Shown in pieces: positions 9,441-18,996 of a DNA stretch of 64,000 nucleotides. Both the position numbers and the translations under genes were made by a program. The notes below the pieces were generated by a model. The model made no database searches and was not told where the DNA came from. It saw only the letters and a list, made by a program, of their open reading frames with translations. How positions within the stretch are numbered: position 1 is the stretch's first letter; the number at the start of each line of letters is the position of its first letter. The DNA comes from Mesobacillus subterraneus (lineage in GTDB: Bacteria; Bacillota; Bacilli; Bacillales; Cytobacillaceae), in contig NZ_CP129019.1 in the NCBI RefSeq assembly GCF_020524355.2, positions 2,480,001-2,544,000 on the forward strand. The letters run 5' to 3'.

Positions 9441-9836
9441 TTACTTACCTCCCCTGATAACTGTTTGGAGAGAGTTGAATTTCCCATTGATCCTCTCAGT
9501 CAGAGCATTATAGTAAATTTGGTTCGCAGCCAGATCGGCCATTTCTTTATCCATATCAACGCTGTTGCCATTCTCGTTATAATTGACGTTTGGATTAGTA
9601 ACGACTCCAGGCAAATGACTCATTTTACTGCTGAATTCATAATGGCGGGCATCTGATCTATTCGCTTGAAAGGAATTGCCCATCACATCCTGAAATACCG
9701 CTTTGAAGGACATGTTCTTTGCTTTATAGTTCGGTGTATCAACATTCGCGATATTCTGCGAAATGACTTTTTGCTTCGCAGAAGAATAGTTCAACGCATG
9801 TTCGAGGGTTGATACAGTGTTTGAAAACAACTTCAA
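9441..9836 (-). CDS. flgB: flagellar basal-body rod protein FlgB, first gene of the fla/che operon
   Basis: Proximal rod subunit of about 131 residues with the signature SQNIANVDTPNYKAK and the C-terminal TERINGKFNSLQTVIRG. I place the start at TTG 9836, six bases after GAGGTG, which gives (M)KLFSNTVSTLEHAL, aligned with B. subtilis MSLFSGTIRNLEHAL. A GTG nine bases further upstream would sit inside the ribosome site. It is the first gene of the operon, downstream of a 480-bp gap that holds its promoter region and the codY terminator. Confidence 0.9.
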   Translation of the reverse strand: MKLFSNTVSTLEHALNYSSAKQKVISQNIANVDTPNYKAKNMSFKAVFQDVMGNSFQANRSDARHYEFSSKMSHLPGVVTNPNVNYNENGNSVDMDKEMADLAANQIYYNALTERINGKFNSLQTVIRGGK

Positions 9837-9866
9837 TTTTTGCACCTCGCAATAGCCACACAGATT

Positions 9867-9881
9867 ATTTTGCTGAATTTT
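9867..9881 (-). promoter_or_regulatory. possible CodY box upstream of flgB
   Basis: The minus-strand sequence AAAATTCAGCAAAAT matches the CodY consensus AATTTTCAGAAAATT at 11 of 15 positions. In B. subtilis CodY represses the fla/che promoter, and codY is the neighbouring gene here, so a site in this leader is plausible. Four mismatches in A+T-rich DNA is weak evidence. Confidence 0.3.
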
Positions 9882-9989
9882 GTAGTTCCATGCTGAATTT
9901 CGTCATTATATTCCTAATTGTAAAGAATCTGAAATAATCTGTCTATGTACTTTCAGTTAATTTTTATCATGCATAATGCTCATTTTTCA

Positions 9990-10016
9990 AAATAGGCTAA
10001 AAGAACTATTAGTTTA
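9990..10016 (-). promoter_or_regulatory. candidate sigma-D promoter for the fla/che operon
   Basis: On the minus strand TAAA (10016-10013), a 15-base spacer and GCCTATTT (9997-9990) fit the sigma-D consensus TAAA-N15-GCCGATAT with two mismatches in the -10 part. It points toward flgB about 150 bp away. B. subtilis also has a sigma-D promoter ahead of flgB in addition to a sigma-A one. I could not pick a convincing sigma-A promoter. The rest of 9837-10275 is A+T-rich and I see no gene in it. Confidence 0.45.
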
Positions 10017-10275
10017 GTTATCATTATATTTTTAATAATTATCTCTATTTTTTTGTAAAGTTTTTTAAAATAAATAGGAATAAAGAATGATTATCCGTGT
10101 TATTTTCCACTGAATTAAAGGTTCAATTACCTATTCATTAGTATTGATTTTGCCATTAATCCCTTAAAGAACCCATTGTTTTTAATTTGTTATTTTGATC
10201 AGTGTAAAAAAACCGCAATATTTTTGTAACATAAAATAGTACCAGGGCTAACTAAAACTGCTTTTTAATAGGACC

Positions 10276-10307
10276 AAAAAAATCCGCTGAAGTTCAGCGG
10301 ATTTTTT
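10276..10307 (-). terminator. rho-independent terminator after codY
   Basis: A 15-bp perfect inverted repeat around one central base (AATCCGCTGAA pairing with TTCAGCGGATT) flanked by A and T runs lies 11 bp beyond the codY stop. It separates the codY operon from the fla/che promoter. Confidence 0.9.
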
Positions 10308-10318
10308 CATTCTTTAAT

Positions 10319-11098
10319 TTAGTTGTTTTTTAGCTTTTCAAGTTCGAATAGAAACTTGTCATTTAATACTTTGATATAAGTTCCTTTCATTCCTAGGGAA
10401 CGTGATTCGATAACCCCTGCGCTTTCTAGCTTGCGTAGTGCGTTGACGATTACGGAACGAGTGATGCCGACTCTGTCAGCGATTTTGGAAGCAACGAGCA
10501 GACCTTCTTTTCCGTTAAGTTCTTCAAAAATATGCTCGATCGCTTCAAGTTCACTGTATGATAGTGAACTAATTGCCATTTGGACTACAGCTTTGCTGCG
10601 TGCTTCATCCTCAATCTCTTCTGCCTTTTCACGAAGGATTTCCATTCCTACCACAGTCGCGCCATATTCCCCTAGAATTAGGTCATCGTCATGGAATTGT
10701 TCTTCAAGACGAGCAAGGATCAATGTTCCAAGACGCTCGCCGCCCCCGATGATTGGCACAATCGTTGTTAAGCCGTTTTTGAATAGCTCTTTGTTTTCAA
10801 CAGGGAATGCTGTATACTCACTCTCAACATCCAGGTTCGGTGATGTCTCCTGGATATTGAATAGATTCTTCGTATACTCTTCAGGGAATTGGCGATCTTC
10901 GAGCATTTTTACCATGCGCTCGTTTTCAATTTGCTGATTAATTCCTAAGCCTAAAAGCTTTCCTCTGCGACTGACAACAAAGATATTAGCCTCGATCACT
11001 TCGCTTAGAGTTTCTGACATTTCTTTAAAGTTTACCGGTTTGCCGGCAGCTTTTTGGAGCAGAGCGTTAATTTTTCTAGTTTTTGATAGTAAGTCCAT
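10319..11098 (-). CDS. codY: GTP- and branched-chain amino acid-sensing transcriptional repressor CodY
   Basis: A 259-residue protein, the family length. The N-terminal GAF domain (residues 1 to about 155) starts [19 protein letters not shown] and binds isoleucine, leucine and valine. The C-terminal winged helix-turn-helix (about 203-247) contains [19 protein letters not shown], the DNA-reading helix. CodY represses stationary-phase, amino acid uptake and motility genes when nutrients are plentiful. It is the last gene of the xerC-hslV-hslU-codY cluster, 130 bp after hslU, and is followed by a strong terminator. Confidence 0.97.
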   Translation of the reverse strand: MDLLSKTRKINALLQKAAGKPVNFKEMSETLSEVIEANIFVVSRRGKLLGLGINQQIENERMVKMLEDRQFPEEYTKNLFNIQETSPNLDVESEYTAFPVENKELFKNGLTTIVPIIGGGERLGTLILARLEEQFHDDDLILGEYGATVVGMEILREKAEEIEDEARSKAVVQMAISSLSYSELEAIEHIFEELNGKEGLLVASKIADRVGITRSVIVNALRKLESAGVIESRSLGMKGTYIKVLNDKFLFELEKLKNN

Positions 11099-11228
11099 TG
11101 TTTCTTCCTCCTATTTGCTTTAAACAAAAAATCATTTATTTTAATTTTCCAGGCTAGTTTCAAAACTTTAGCACAGTAAGCAGTCTATATTTGTCTACCC
11201 TATTGAGTATGCATTAAACGATTAACCA

Positions 11229-12635
11229 TTATAATATGAACTGGCTTAAATCTTTGTTTCTTGAGATAGCGCCAAGTTTTTCTTCTACATATTGCGGAGT
11301 GATCGCGACCTTCTCCAGATTGATATCTGGTGCTTCAAAGCTCAGGTCTTCAAGCAGCTTCTCAAGGATTGTCTGCAGCCTTCTCGCTCCGATGTTGTCT
11401 GTATTCTGGTTTACTTCATACGCGACTTCAGCTATCTTACGAATAGCATCGTCAGAAAATTCAATTTGTATACCTTCTGTTTCCAATAAAGCTTCATATT
11501 GCTTTGTAAGTGCATTGTCAGGTTCAATAAGAATCCTGTAAAAGTCCTCAACTGTCAGCTTCGTAAGCTCTACCCTGATTGGGAAACGCCCTTGCAATTC
11601 GGGTATCAGATCGGAAGGTTTTGCCATGTGGAACGCACCTGCAGCGACGAACAAGATATGATCTGTTTTAACAGTCCCGTACTTCGTGTTAACCGTCGAC
11701 CCTTCCACAATCGGAAGAATGTCTCTTTGAACACCCTCACGCGAAACATCTGCACTGGAGCCACCGGAATTCTTGCTGGCAATCTTATCAATTTCATCAA
11801 TGAAAATGATGCCTGCCTGCTCAGCACGGTATGTAGCTTCTTGGGTTACTTCATCCATATCAATCAGCTTTTGGGCTTCTTCATTGATTAATACCTGTCT
11901 GGCCTCACGTACAGGCAGCTTTCGTTTCTTGCGTTTCTTAGGCACCAGGCCACTTAAAGCATCTTGCATATTCATTCCCATTTGTTCCATCCCAGAACCC
12001 TGGAGCATATCAAACATGGAAGGCGTCTGCTCCTCGACTTCGACGGTCACAAGCTCCTCCTCAAGTTCGCCTTTTGCGAGCTTTTCCTTAATGACTTTAC
12101 GCTTTTCGAATAAGCCTAAGTCTTCTGTTTGGTTTTGCTCTTGTTCAGGCTGCTGCTGGCTTCCACCGAACAACATTTCAAGTGGATTTTTGTAATTCAC
12201 TGATTTTTTCGCCGAAGGGACTAACAGCTCGATCAGACGGCGGTTTGCATTTTCTTCTGCCGGTTCCTTAACACGCTCCATTTTTTCCTCTTTTACAAGC
12301 CTGATTGAGGTTTCAACAAGATCTCGAACCATGGATTCGACATCACGGCCAACATAACCGACTTCAGTGAACTTTGTTGCTTCCACCTTGATGAAAGGAG
12401 CGCCAACTAACTTAGCCATCCTTCTGGCAATTTCTGTTTTACCTACACCAGTAGGTCCAATCATCAGGATATTCTTAGGTATGATTTCATCCCGGATATT
12501 TTCAGCGAGCAAGCCGCGGCGATATCTATTTCTGAGAGCAACTGCAACAGCTTTTTTAGCATCCTTTTGACCGATAATATACTGGTCTAGCTTTTCCACG
12601 ATCTGCCTTGGAGTTAAATTTGTCGTTTGTTTCAC
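11229..12635 (-). CDS. hslU: HslU (ClpY/CodX) ATPase subunit of the HslUV protease
   Basis: A 468-residue AAA+ unfoldase that feeds proteins to HslV. Walker [10 protein letters not shown] is at about residues 60-68 and Walker [10 protein letters not shown] follows the long, charged I domain. The conserved C-terminal tail KDLSQFIL docks into HslV. The start is GTG 12635, six bases after AAGGAG, giving (M)[19 protein letters not shown]. The frame also extends upstream into the end of hslV, but that has no ribosome site and no family similarity. It follows hslV by about 20 bp. Confidence 0.95.
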   Translation of the reverse strand: MKQTTNLTPRQIVEKLDQYIIGQKDAKKAVAVALRNRYRRGLLAENIRDEIIPKNILMIGPTGVGKTEIARRMAKLVGAPFIKVEATKFTEVGYVGRDVESMVRDLVETSIRLVKEEKMERVKEPAEENANRRLIELLVPSAKKSVNYKNPLEMLFGGSQQQPEQEQNQTEDLGLFEKRKVIKEKLAKGELEEELVTVEVEEQTPSMFDMLQGSGMEQMGMNMQDALSGLVPKKRKKRKLPVREARQVLINEEAQKLIDMDEVTQEATYRAEQAGIIFIDEIDKIASKNSGGSSADVSREGVQRDILPIVEGSTVNTKYGTVKTDHILFVAAGAFHMAKPSDLIPELQGRFPIRVELTKLTVEDFYRILIEPDNALTKQYEALLETEGIQIEFSDDAIRKIAEVAYEVNQNTDNIGARRLQTILEKLLEDLSFEAPDINLEKVAITPQYVEEKLGAISRNKDLSQFIL

Positions 12636-12654
12636 ACTCAACACTCCTTTTCCG

Positions 12655-13197
12655 TTACAGTTCTTCCACGATAATATTGTGGTTTGTGTAAACACAAATG
12701 TCAGCGGCAATTTCCAATGAAGACTTCGCGATTTCTTTTGCTGTTAAATGGTCTCCAGCATATTGCTTTAATGCACGGCCAGCAGACAAGGCATAATTAC
12801 CTCCTGAACCGATCGCCAAAATGCCATCATCAGGTTCAATGACTTCTCCTGTTCCGGAGATAAGAAGCATATCAGTCTCATTCAATACAATGAGCATTGC
12901 CTCGAGTTTCCTTAGGACTTTATCACTTCTCCATTGCTTTGCAAGTTCAACTGCGGCTCTTTGAAGATTACCATTGTATTCCTCAAGCTTTGCTTCGAAC
13001 ATCTCAAACAGGGTGAACGCATCTGCGACAGAACCGGCAAATCCAGCAATCACTTTACCATTAAACAACTTTCGGACTTTCTTTGCTGTGTGTTTCATCA
13101 CTACAGCATTCCCAAAGGTCACCTGCCCATCGCCTGACATTGCACATTGACCTTTATGTTGAACAGCAAATATCGTTGTGGCATGGAATTCTGACAT
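12655..13197 (-). CDS. hslV: HslV (ClpQ/CodW) protease subunit, serine-type N-terminus
   Basis: A 180-residue proteasome-like peptidase. The start [17 protein letters not shown] is followed by the conserved [12 protein letters not shown] and later [14 protein letters not shown]. Most HslV proteins begin MTTI, so removal of Met exposes a catalytic threonine. Here, as in B. subtilis CodW, there is a five-residue extension, so Met removal would expose Ser2, consistent with the N-terminal serine mechanism reported for CodW. The ribosome site AAGGAGG is clear. It works with HslU, the next gene. Confidence 0.95.
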   Translation of the reverse strand: MSEFHATTIFAVQHKGQCAMSGDGQVTFGNAVVMKHTAKKVRKLFNGKVIAGFAGSVADAFTLFEMFEAKLEEYNGNLQRAAVELAKQWRSDKVLRKLEAMLIVLNETDMLLISGTGEVIEPDDGILAIGSGGNYALSAGRALKQYAGDHLTAKEIAKSSLEIAADICVYTNHNIIVEEL

Positions 13198-13217
13198 TCC
13201 TTCGTCCTCCTTTTGGC

Positions 13218-14120
13218 TTAAGCCCTCGGATGATGTGACATATAAATATTGCGCAAGTGCTCTTTCGTAACATGGGTATATACTTGCGTTGAAGACAGGA
13301 ACGCATGGACCATCAGCTCCTGGACAGTTCTCATATCTGCTCCATTGCTCATCATATGCGTGGCAAAGGAATGGCGCAGTTTATGAGGATGGATTTTCCC
13401 AGTAAGGGCAGACTTTTCAATCAGCTTATTCAGGATCTCCCTGATTCCTCTGTCTGTCAGTGGACCACCCCGAAAATTCAGGAACATGTGGCTATGATCA
13501 TCTTTAGTCTTCAGAAGTTCTGGTCTTCCATTTTTTATGTAGTCTTCAATCGCATCCTGAGCAAAACTTCCGAAAGGCACATATCTATCCTTTTTCCTTT
13601 TTCCATGAATTAAAACTGTAGATGTAGATAAGTCTATATCCTTCAGCTGGATTTTACAGCACTCACCTACACGGATCCCCGTAGCGTATAGCAGTTCCAA
13701 AAGGGCCTTGTTCCTTTTCCCAATCGCTGTTTCGGTTTCACAGGCGTTAAATAGCTGAGAAAGCTCCTCTTCATAAAAAAAATCCGGCAATCTCTTTTCA
13801 AGTTTCGGTATCGATACGAGGGAAAAAGGGTTATCTCCTACCATTTTTTCGCGAAGCAAAAACTTATAAAAGCTACGCATACATGAAATCCTGCGGGCAA
13901 CAGACTTTCTTGAGAGCTGCTGGTCAAATAATTTCGTGAGGTAAATCCTTGTATCAGCATACTCAACATCATCAAGTCCAGTCAGGCCTTGTTCAGACAT
14001 GAACAAAAAAAATTCCCTAATATCATGTTGGTAATGTTCAATTGTATATTGTGAGTAATTTTTTTCGATTTGTAAATATTCAATAAATAAGTTTAAAGAA
14101 TTGTTCACATTTCCTTCCAT
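13218..14120 (-). CDS. xerC: tyrosine recombinase XerC (CodV)
   Basis: A 300-residue site-specific recombinase that, with XerD, resolves chromosome dimers at dif. The N-terminal SAM-like DNA-binding domain (about 1-100) is followed by the catalytic domain with the Arg of [26 protein letters not shown], and the nucleophile Tyr in STQVYTHVT. One oddity is [10 protein letters not shown] where the family has ELLGHAFLSS: the second catalytic His is kept but the Gly before it is Val. The gene lies 60 bp after trmFO and 20 bp before hslV, as in B. subtilis. Confidence 0.93.
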   Translation of the reverse strand: MEGNVNNSLNLFIEYLQIEKNYSQYTIEHYQHDIREFFLFMSEQGLTGLDDVEYADTRIYLTKLFDQQLSRKSVARRISCMRSFYKFLLREKMVGDNPFSLVSIPKLEKRLPDFFYEEELSQLFNACETETAIGKRNKALLELLYATGIRVGECCKIQLKDIDLSTSTVLIHGKRKKDRYVPFGSFAQDAIEDYIKNGRPELLKTKDDHSHMFLNFRGGPLTDRGIREILNKLIEKSALTGKIHPHKLRHSFATHMMSNGADMRTVQELMVHAFLSSTQVYTHVTKEHLRNIYMSHHPRA

Positions 14121-14180
14121 CTCGTCACCTCACAAGGGCTACTAAATAGTATCATATTTGTATAGCCCTCGCAATATAAA

Positions 14181-15494
14181 TTACAAATTTTTCGCAAATT
14201 TCTGAATTGTTTCCAATGCTCTGGAAGCATGCTTCTCATTACGTTCCTGCTTGCCTTTGATTTTTTCTGGTAGATCAGGGAAAAGCCCGAAGTTGGCATT
14301 CATAGGCTGGAAGTTTTTAGCGTTCGTTGTTGTAATATACCTGGCCATGCTCCCCATTGCTGTTTCATGTGGGAATTCGACCGGCTCATCACCTTTTACA
14401 AGACGTGCCGCATTAATTCCAGCAATCATTCCGCTTGCAGCTGATTCCACATATCCTTCCACCCCAGTCATTTGTCCGGCAAAGAATAAATCTTCTCTAT
14501 TCCTGAATTGATATGTTGCTTTTAAGACTTTAGGGGAGTTGATGAAGGTATTACGATGCATGACACCGTATCGTACAATTTCAGCGTTCTCCAAACCAGG
14601 AATCAGTTGAAGGACTTCCTTTTGCGGTCCCCATTTCAGATGAGTCTGGAAGCCTACAATATTGTAAAGTGTCCCCGCAGCATCATCCTGCCGAAGCTGC
14701 ACTACCGCATAAGGGCGTTTTCCAGTTCTAGGATCCTCCAGGCCAACCGGCTTCATCGGACCGAATAGCATCGTTTTCCTTCCTCTTTGGCCCATAACCT
14801 CAATTGGCATACAGCCTTCAAAAAAGATTTCTTTTTCAAATTCCTTCAACGGAACTGTTTCAGCAGAGATCAAAGCTTCATAAAAACGATCGAATTCTTC
14901 CTCTGTCATCGGACAGTTAAGGTATGCTGCTTCCCCTTTGTCATATCGGGATTTCAGATAGACCTTATCCATGTCGATGCTGTCTTTTTCAATAATAGGA
15001 GCGGCAGCGTCATAAAAATATAAATATTCTTCCCCTGTAAGCTCCTTCAGTTGTTGGGATAACGCCTGGCTTGTCAAAGGTCCCGTAGCGATGATGGTTG
15101 GCCCCTGTGGAATCTCAGTAATTTCTTCATTAAATACCGTAACATTCGGATGTTCCTTCACTCGGCTCGTAACATGGGCCGCAAACTCATGGCGGTCCAC
15201 TGCCAAAGCCCCTCCTGCCGGTACAGCACATGCGTCTGCCGCACCAATGATGACAGAGTCAAGCTTTCTCATCTCTTCTTTTAATACACCAACTGCATTT
15301 GTTAACGTATTTGCACGCAAGGAGTTGCTGCATACCAGTTCAGCAAATTTATCTGTATGGTGAGCAGGTGTCTGCTTTACCGGTCTCATCTCATATAAGT
15401 TCACTTTGATGCCTCTTTCGGCAAGCTGCCATGCAGCTTCACTTCCGGCTAATCCGGCGCCAACGACATTTACTGTAGCTTCAGTCATTTCCAT
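14181..15494 (-). CDS. trmFO: folate/FAD-dependent tRNA U54 methyltransferase TrmFO
   Basis: A 437-residue flavoprotein making 5-methyluridine at position 54 of tRNA with methylenetetrahydrofolate as carbon donor. The N-terminal Rossmann motif [15 protein letters not shown] binds [18 protein letters not shown] carries a conserved Cys at about 55, and [17 protein letters not shown] carries the second conserved Cys near 228. The C-terminal [15 protein letters not shown] is the second FAD contact. It is the first gene of the trmFO-xerC-hslVU-codY cluster. Translation could also begin at the Met two codons later. Confidence 0.96.
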   Translation of the reverse strand: MEMTEATVNVVGAGLAGSEAAWQLAERGIKVNLYEMRPVKQTPAHHTDKFAELVCSNSLRANTLTNAVGVLKEEMRKLDSVIIGAADACAVPAGGALAVDRHEFAAHVTSRVKEHPNVTVFNEEITEIPQGPTIIATGPLTSQALSQQLKELTGEEYLYFYDAAAPIIEKDSIDMDKVYLKSRYDKGEAAYLNCPMTEEEFDRFYEALISAETVPLKEFEKEIFFEGCMPIEVMGQRGRKTMLFGPMKPVGLEDPRTGKRPYAVVQLRQDDAAGTLYNIVGFQTHLKWGPQKEVLQLIPGLENAEIVRYGVMHRNTFINSPKVLKATYQFRNREDLFFAGQMTGVEGYVESAASGMIAGINAARLVKGDEPVEFPHETAMGSMARYITTTNAKNFQPMNANFGLFPDLPEKIKGKQERNEKHASRALETIQKFAKNL

Positions 15495-15725
15495 TTCCTC
15501 CAGTAGCTATTAAAAATTACGCGTTTGCTTAATCTAATCCAAGTTGCCCAGTCTCTAAGAATTTCGAAAGACAAAAAATAAGCAACTTCCTTTCCAAAAG
15601 AATCATTATAACATCTGCCTTGACATAATGCTTCTATTATATACTCAATCTTCCTTACTTTACCCTGATTCAGTACCATTTTGCACTTTCCTTCACGAAA
15701 AAGAAAGAAAAAAGTTTCAAAAAAA

Positions 15726-16401
15726 GAAAAGCGGAAACGCCTTGGTCAGCCCCGACAAGCGCTGGAGGGCTGACCAGTGAAGTCGTTTTTTGACTTCATT
15801 GGGCGGACCGAAGCGTCTCGAAGGGCTAGGCGTTGGAGCTGGACAAAGAAAAGCGGAAACGCCTTGGTCAGCCCCGACAAGCGCTGGAGGGCCGACCAGT
15901 GAAGTCGTTTTTTGACTTCATTGGGCGGACCGAAGCGTCTCGAAGGGCTAGGCGTTGGAGCTGGACAAAGAAAAGCGGAAACGCCTTAGTCAGCCCCGAC
16001 AAGCGCTGGAGGGCCGACCAGTGAAGTCGTTTTTGACTTCATTGGGCGGACCGAAGCGTCTCGAGGGGCTAGGCGTTGGAGCTGGACAAAGAAAAGCGGA
16101 AACGCCTTGGTCAGCCCCGACAAGCGCTGGAGGGCCGACCAGTGAAGTCGTTTTTTGACTTCATTGGGCGGACCGAACTCGAAAAGCGTAGGCGACTGCC
16201 CAACTCCGACAAGCGTTGGAGGGACTGCCAGTGAAGTCGCTCTTTGACTTCATTGGCAGTACCGAAACGTCTCGAGGAGTTAGGAGCCGCAGCTAGACAA
16301 GCGGCTCGAGCTGCTCAAAGCTAACGCTTCTCGCAAGATACTCGAGGTAGCAGTCGCAGGGATGAAAACTGGCTAGGCGTTGGAGCTGGACAACGAAAAG
16401 C
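15726..16401 (+). repeat. family A intergenic repeat, tandem array of about 122-bp units
   Basis: Units start with GAAAAGCGGAAACGCC at 15726, 15848, 15970 and 16091 (periods 122, 122 and 121 bp) and end GGCGTTGGAGCTGGACAAA. The first three are nearly identical. The fourth is cut at about 16180 and continues into a divergent unit (16181-16300, starting GAAAAGCGTAGGCGACTGCC) and a scrambled remainder (16301-16401) that ends with another unit start. Each unit contains inverted repeats: GGTCAGCCC with GGGCTGACC, and TGAAGTC with GACTTCA around a T-rich loop. Short open frames cross it but have no ribosome sites. It fills the gap between topA and trmFO; 15495-15725 holds nothing else I can name. 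Confidence 0.9.
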
Positions 16402-16432
16402 GCAAACGCCTTGGTCTTCCTTACAATAATAA

Positions 16433-16456
16433 AGAGTGAGCCTAAGGGCTCACTCT
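16433..16456 (-). terminator. terminator overlapping the topA stop codon
   Basis: AGAGTGAGCC and GGCTCACTCT form a 10-bp stem with a 4-base loop, followed on the minus strand by TTATTATT. The stop codon of topA lies in the stem. Confidence 0.75.
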
Positions 16457-18530
16457 AGCTTTGGGGTTCTTCTTTAAAATCACATTCTGTACACTGAACC
16501 TGAACGCCCTTTTTCAGCTTCTTTTCAACTAGCATATTTTCGCATTTTGGGCATTTTCGCGCAAGGGGTTTATCCCACGAAAGGAAGTCGCATTCTGGGA
16601 AACGGTCACATCCGTAAAAGATCCGGCGTTTCTTGCTCTTCCGCTCAATGATATTGCCTTCTTCACATTTAGGGCATTTAACCCCAATTTCCTTGACGAT
16701 TGCCTTCGTGTTCCTGCAATCCGGGAAATTGCTGCAGGCCATGAATTTGCCATAGCGGCCCATTTTAAATACCATCGGGGAACCGCACTGATCACAATCT
16801 TCTCCCGCGGGTTCATCCTTGATTTCAATTTCCTGCATTTCTTTTTCTGCTACTTCAAGATTCTTTTCAAAATCACGGTAGAATTCGTCGATGACTTTTA
16901 CCCAATTGATTTTTCCTTCTTCGACATTATCGAGGTTCTGTTCCATTTTAGCAGTGAACTCAAGGTCAAGTATTTCCGGGAAAAATTCCAACATTAATTC
17001 ATGGATCACTTCGCCAAGTTCTGTAGGCACAAATCGCTTGTTATCTAGAGATACATAGCCTCTCTTCTGGATGGTATCCAGGGTTGGTGCGTATGTTGAT
17101 GGCCTCCCGATCCCCATTTCCTCAAGCGTCCTGACGAGCCTTGCCTCTGTATATCTTGGAGGTGGCTGTGTGAAGTGCTGCTTCGGTTCGATTTCTTTCT
17201 TCGTTACTTCGTCCCCTTGCTTTAGGTCTGGGAGGAATTTATCCTTCTCTTCTTCCTGGTCATCTGAACCTTCTACATAAACCTTCATGAAGCCCGGGAA
17301 TTTAACCTTGGAGCCTGTCGCACGGAATGTAACTTCGCCGTTCTTTAAATCAACACTCATCGTATCCATTATCGCTGAAGCCATCTGGCTCGCGACAAAC
17401 CGTTCCCAAATAAGTTTGTAAAGTCTGTATTGATCCCTAGAAAGGAATTCCTTGATTGTCTCAGGTACCTTCAATGTACTTGTTGGCCTGATCGCTTCGT
17501 GGGCATCTTGAGCATTGGACTGTTTCTTCTCTTTCCTGGACTCTGTCTGGATGAACTCTTCTCCATACTGACCAGTGATATACTCCTTAGCTTCACCTTG
17601 TGCCACTTCAGAAATCCTGGTAGAATCCGTTCTCATATAGGTGATTAAACCGACTGTGCCTTCTTTGCCAAGATCAATACCTTCATAAAGCTGCTGTGCA
17701 AGCATCATTGTCTTTTTGGCACGGAAGTTGAGCTTTCGTGCTGCTTCCTGCTGCAATGAAGAAGTAATGAATGGTGGTGCAGGATTACGTTTACGTTCTT
17801 TCTTCGTCACCGATTCAACAGTGAATTTATTCCCCTTTAATTGTTTAAGGATGTTCTTGACATCATCTTCTGATTTCAACTCAGTTTTTTGTTTGCCAAT
17901 TCCGTAAAAAGAAGCTTCAAAAGCACTTTTGCCCTTCAGGAATTCCGCACCGATTGTCCAATATTCTTCTGGGTTAAACGCAGCGATTTCTTTCTCACGA
18001 TCAATGATCATCCTTAAGGCAACAGATTGTACACGCCCTGCGCTCAGCCCCTTCTTGACCTTCTTCCAAAGGAGCGGGCTGATATTATAACCTACTAGTC
18101 TGTCCAATGCACGACGTGCCTGCTGGGCATCTACGAGGTCCATATTGATCGCCCGAGGATGTTTGAAAGATTCCTTTATGGCATCCTTAGTTATCTCATT
18201 AAATACAACTCTGCAATCAGAATGTACATCAACGTCAAGACTCTTGACCAAATGCCATGCTATTGCTTCCCCTTCTCTGTCGGGGTCAGCCGCGAGATAG
18301 ACTTTTTTTGCTTTTTTGGCTGCAGATTTCAATTCCTTCAGAACAGGTCCCTTACCCCGGATTGTAATGTACTTAGGGTTATAGTTATTTTTCGTATCGA
18401 TTCCCATCTGGCTCTTAGGCAAATCTATCAAATGCCCCATAGAGGCTTTCACTTTATATTTTTTTCCAAGATAACGTTCAATCGTCTTAGCCTTTGCAGG
18501 CGATTCGACGATGACTAAAAACTCTGACAT
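16455..18530 (-). CDS. topA: DNA topoisomerase I TopA
   Basis: A 691-residue type IA topoisomerase relaxing negative supercoils. The N-terminal Toprim domain begins [19 protein letters not shown] with the acidic [11 protein letters not shown] motif at about 83-93. The catalytic Tyr is Tyr298 in [12 protein letters not shown]. Three C-terminal four-cysteine zinc ribbons are visible, starting [16 protein letters not shown] and CPKCENML. The length equals that of the B. subtilis enzyme. It has its own promoter just upstream and follows dprA after a 466-bp gap. Confidence 0.97.
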   Translation of the reverse strand: MSEFLVIVESPAKAKTIERYLGKKYKVKASMGHLIDLPKSQMGIDTKNNYNPKYITIRGKGPVLKELKSAAKKAKKVYLAADPDREGEAIAWHLVKSLDVDVHSDCRVVFNEITKDAIKESFKHPRAINMDLVDAQQARRALDRLVGYNISPLLWKKVKKGLSAGRVQSVALRMIIDREKEIAAFNPEEYWTIGAEFLKGKSAFEASFYGIGKQKTELKSEDDVKNILKQLKGNKFTVESVTKKERKRNPAPPFITSSLQQEAARKLNFRAKKTMMLAQQLYEGIDLGKEGTVGLITYMRTDSTRISEVAQGEAKEYITGQYGEEFIQTESRKEKKQSNAQDAHEAIRPTSTLKVPETIKEFLSRDQYRLYKLIWERFVASQMASAIMDTMSVDLKNGEVTFRATGSKVKFPGFMKVYVEGSDDQEEEKDKFLPDLKQGDEVTKKEIEPKQHFTQPPPRYTEARLVRTLEEMGIGRPSTYAPTLDTIQKRGYVSLDNKRFVPTELGEVIHELMLEFFPEILDLEFTAKMEQNLDNVEEGKINWVKVIDEFYRDFEKNLEVAEKEMQEIEIKDEPAGEDCDQCGSPMVFKMGRYGKFMACSNFPDCRNTKAIVKEIGVKCPKCEEGNIIERKSKKRRIFYGCDRFPECDFLSWDKPLARKCPKCENMLVEKKLKKGVQVQCTECDFKEEPQS

Positions 18531-18566
18531 CCAATTGTCCTCCTTAGAGGTATAAAATTACATTAA

Positions 18567-18595
18567 TTATTATCAACATATCATAATGTTGTCAA
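18567..18595 (-). promoter_or_regulatory. sigma-A promoter of topA
   Basis: On the minus strand TTGACA (18595-18590), a 17-base spacer and TAATAA (18572-18567) lie about 37 bp upstream of the topA start, which has an AAGGAGG ribosome site. Confidence 0.7.
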
Positions 18596-18628
18596 ATCGA
18601 CCATTAAAGTAAACGGTTTCATCTAGAT

Positions 18629-18764
18629 GGTTCTGTTAAACTCCGCTGTTGATTTTCGCGCCAGACTCTTAGCAGCACGAAGGAAATGCTTATAATTTTT
18701 GAGGAGTCTACGCACCATCCGCTACAATCAACAGGCTTTAAATAACATTGAGGGTTAACATAGC
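18629..18764 (+). repeat. family B intergenic repeat, long form
   Basis: The segment starts GGTTCTGTTAAACT, then CTGTTGATTTTCGCGCCAGACTC, and ends GAGTCTACG, AATCAACAG and GGGTTAACATAGC. CTGTTGATT and AATCAACAG are 9-bp inverted repeats, CAGACTC and GAGTCTA pair inside them, and the outermost ends pair imperfectly. It shares its left end with the short element at 38517-38596. The rest of the 18531-18996 gap is A+T-rich and, apart from the topA promoter, shows nothing I recognise. Confidence 0.65.
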
Positions 18765-18996
18765 AAAATATTTTAAAATACCTGATGCAAAATGTATAAC
18801 AGATTGAAAATTATTTCAACCTTTTTGATGTAAATTTTCCTTCAAACATAAAAATAACTTGCTAAAAAAGGATATTTCCGAAATAGCCCCTACTTTTTTC
18901 TTTGCATTTTATCAAATAAAACCAGTCTAAGACCAGTTTTAAAAAATCTCACTTCGAATAAATTATCTTTCTTGCATTTTACACGAACATTCCGCA

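Noticed and set aside
12635..12710. N-terminal extension of HslU into the end of hslV
   Set aside because: No ribosome site; the GTG at 12635 has AAGGAG at the right distance and gives the family N-terminus.
15833..16158. Open frames inside the family A array, repeated in each unit (MELDKEKRKRL...)
   Set aside because: The same short frame recurs in each repeat because the repeat is tandem; there is no ribosome site and the frame is broken in the unit with one T fewer.
15726..16401. CRISPR array at the tandem repeat
   Set aside because: Units are directly adjacent, about 122 bp long, without unique spacers, and no cas gene is nearby.
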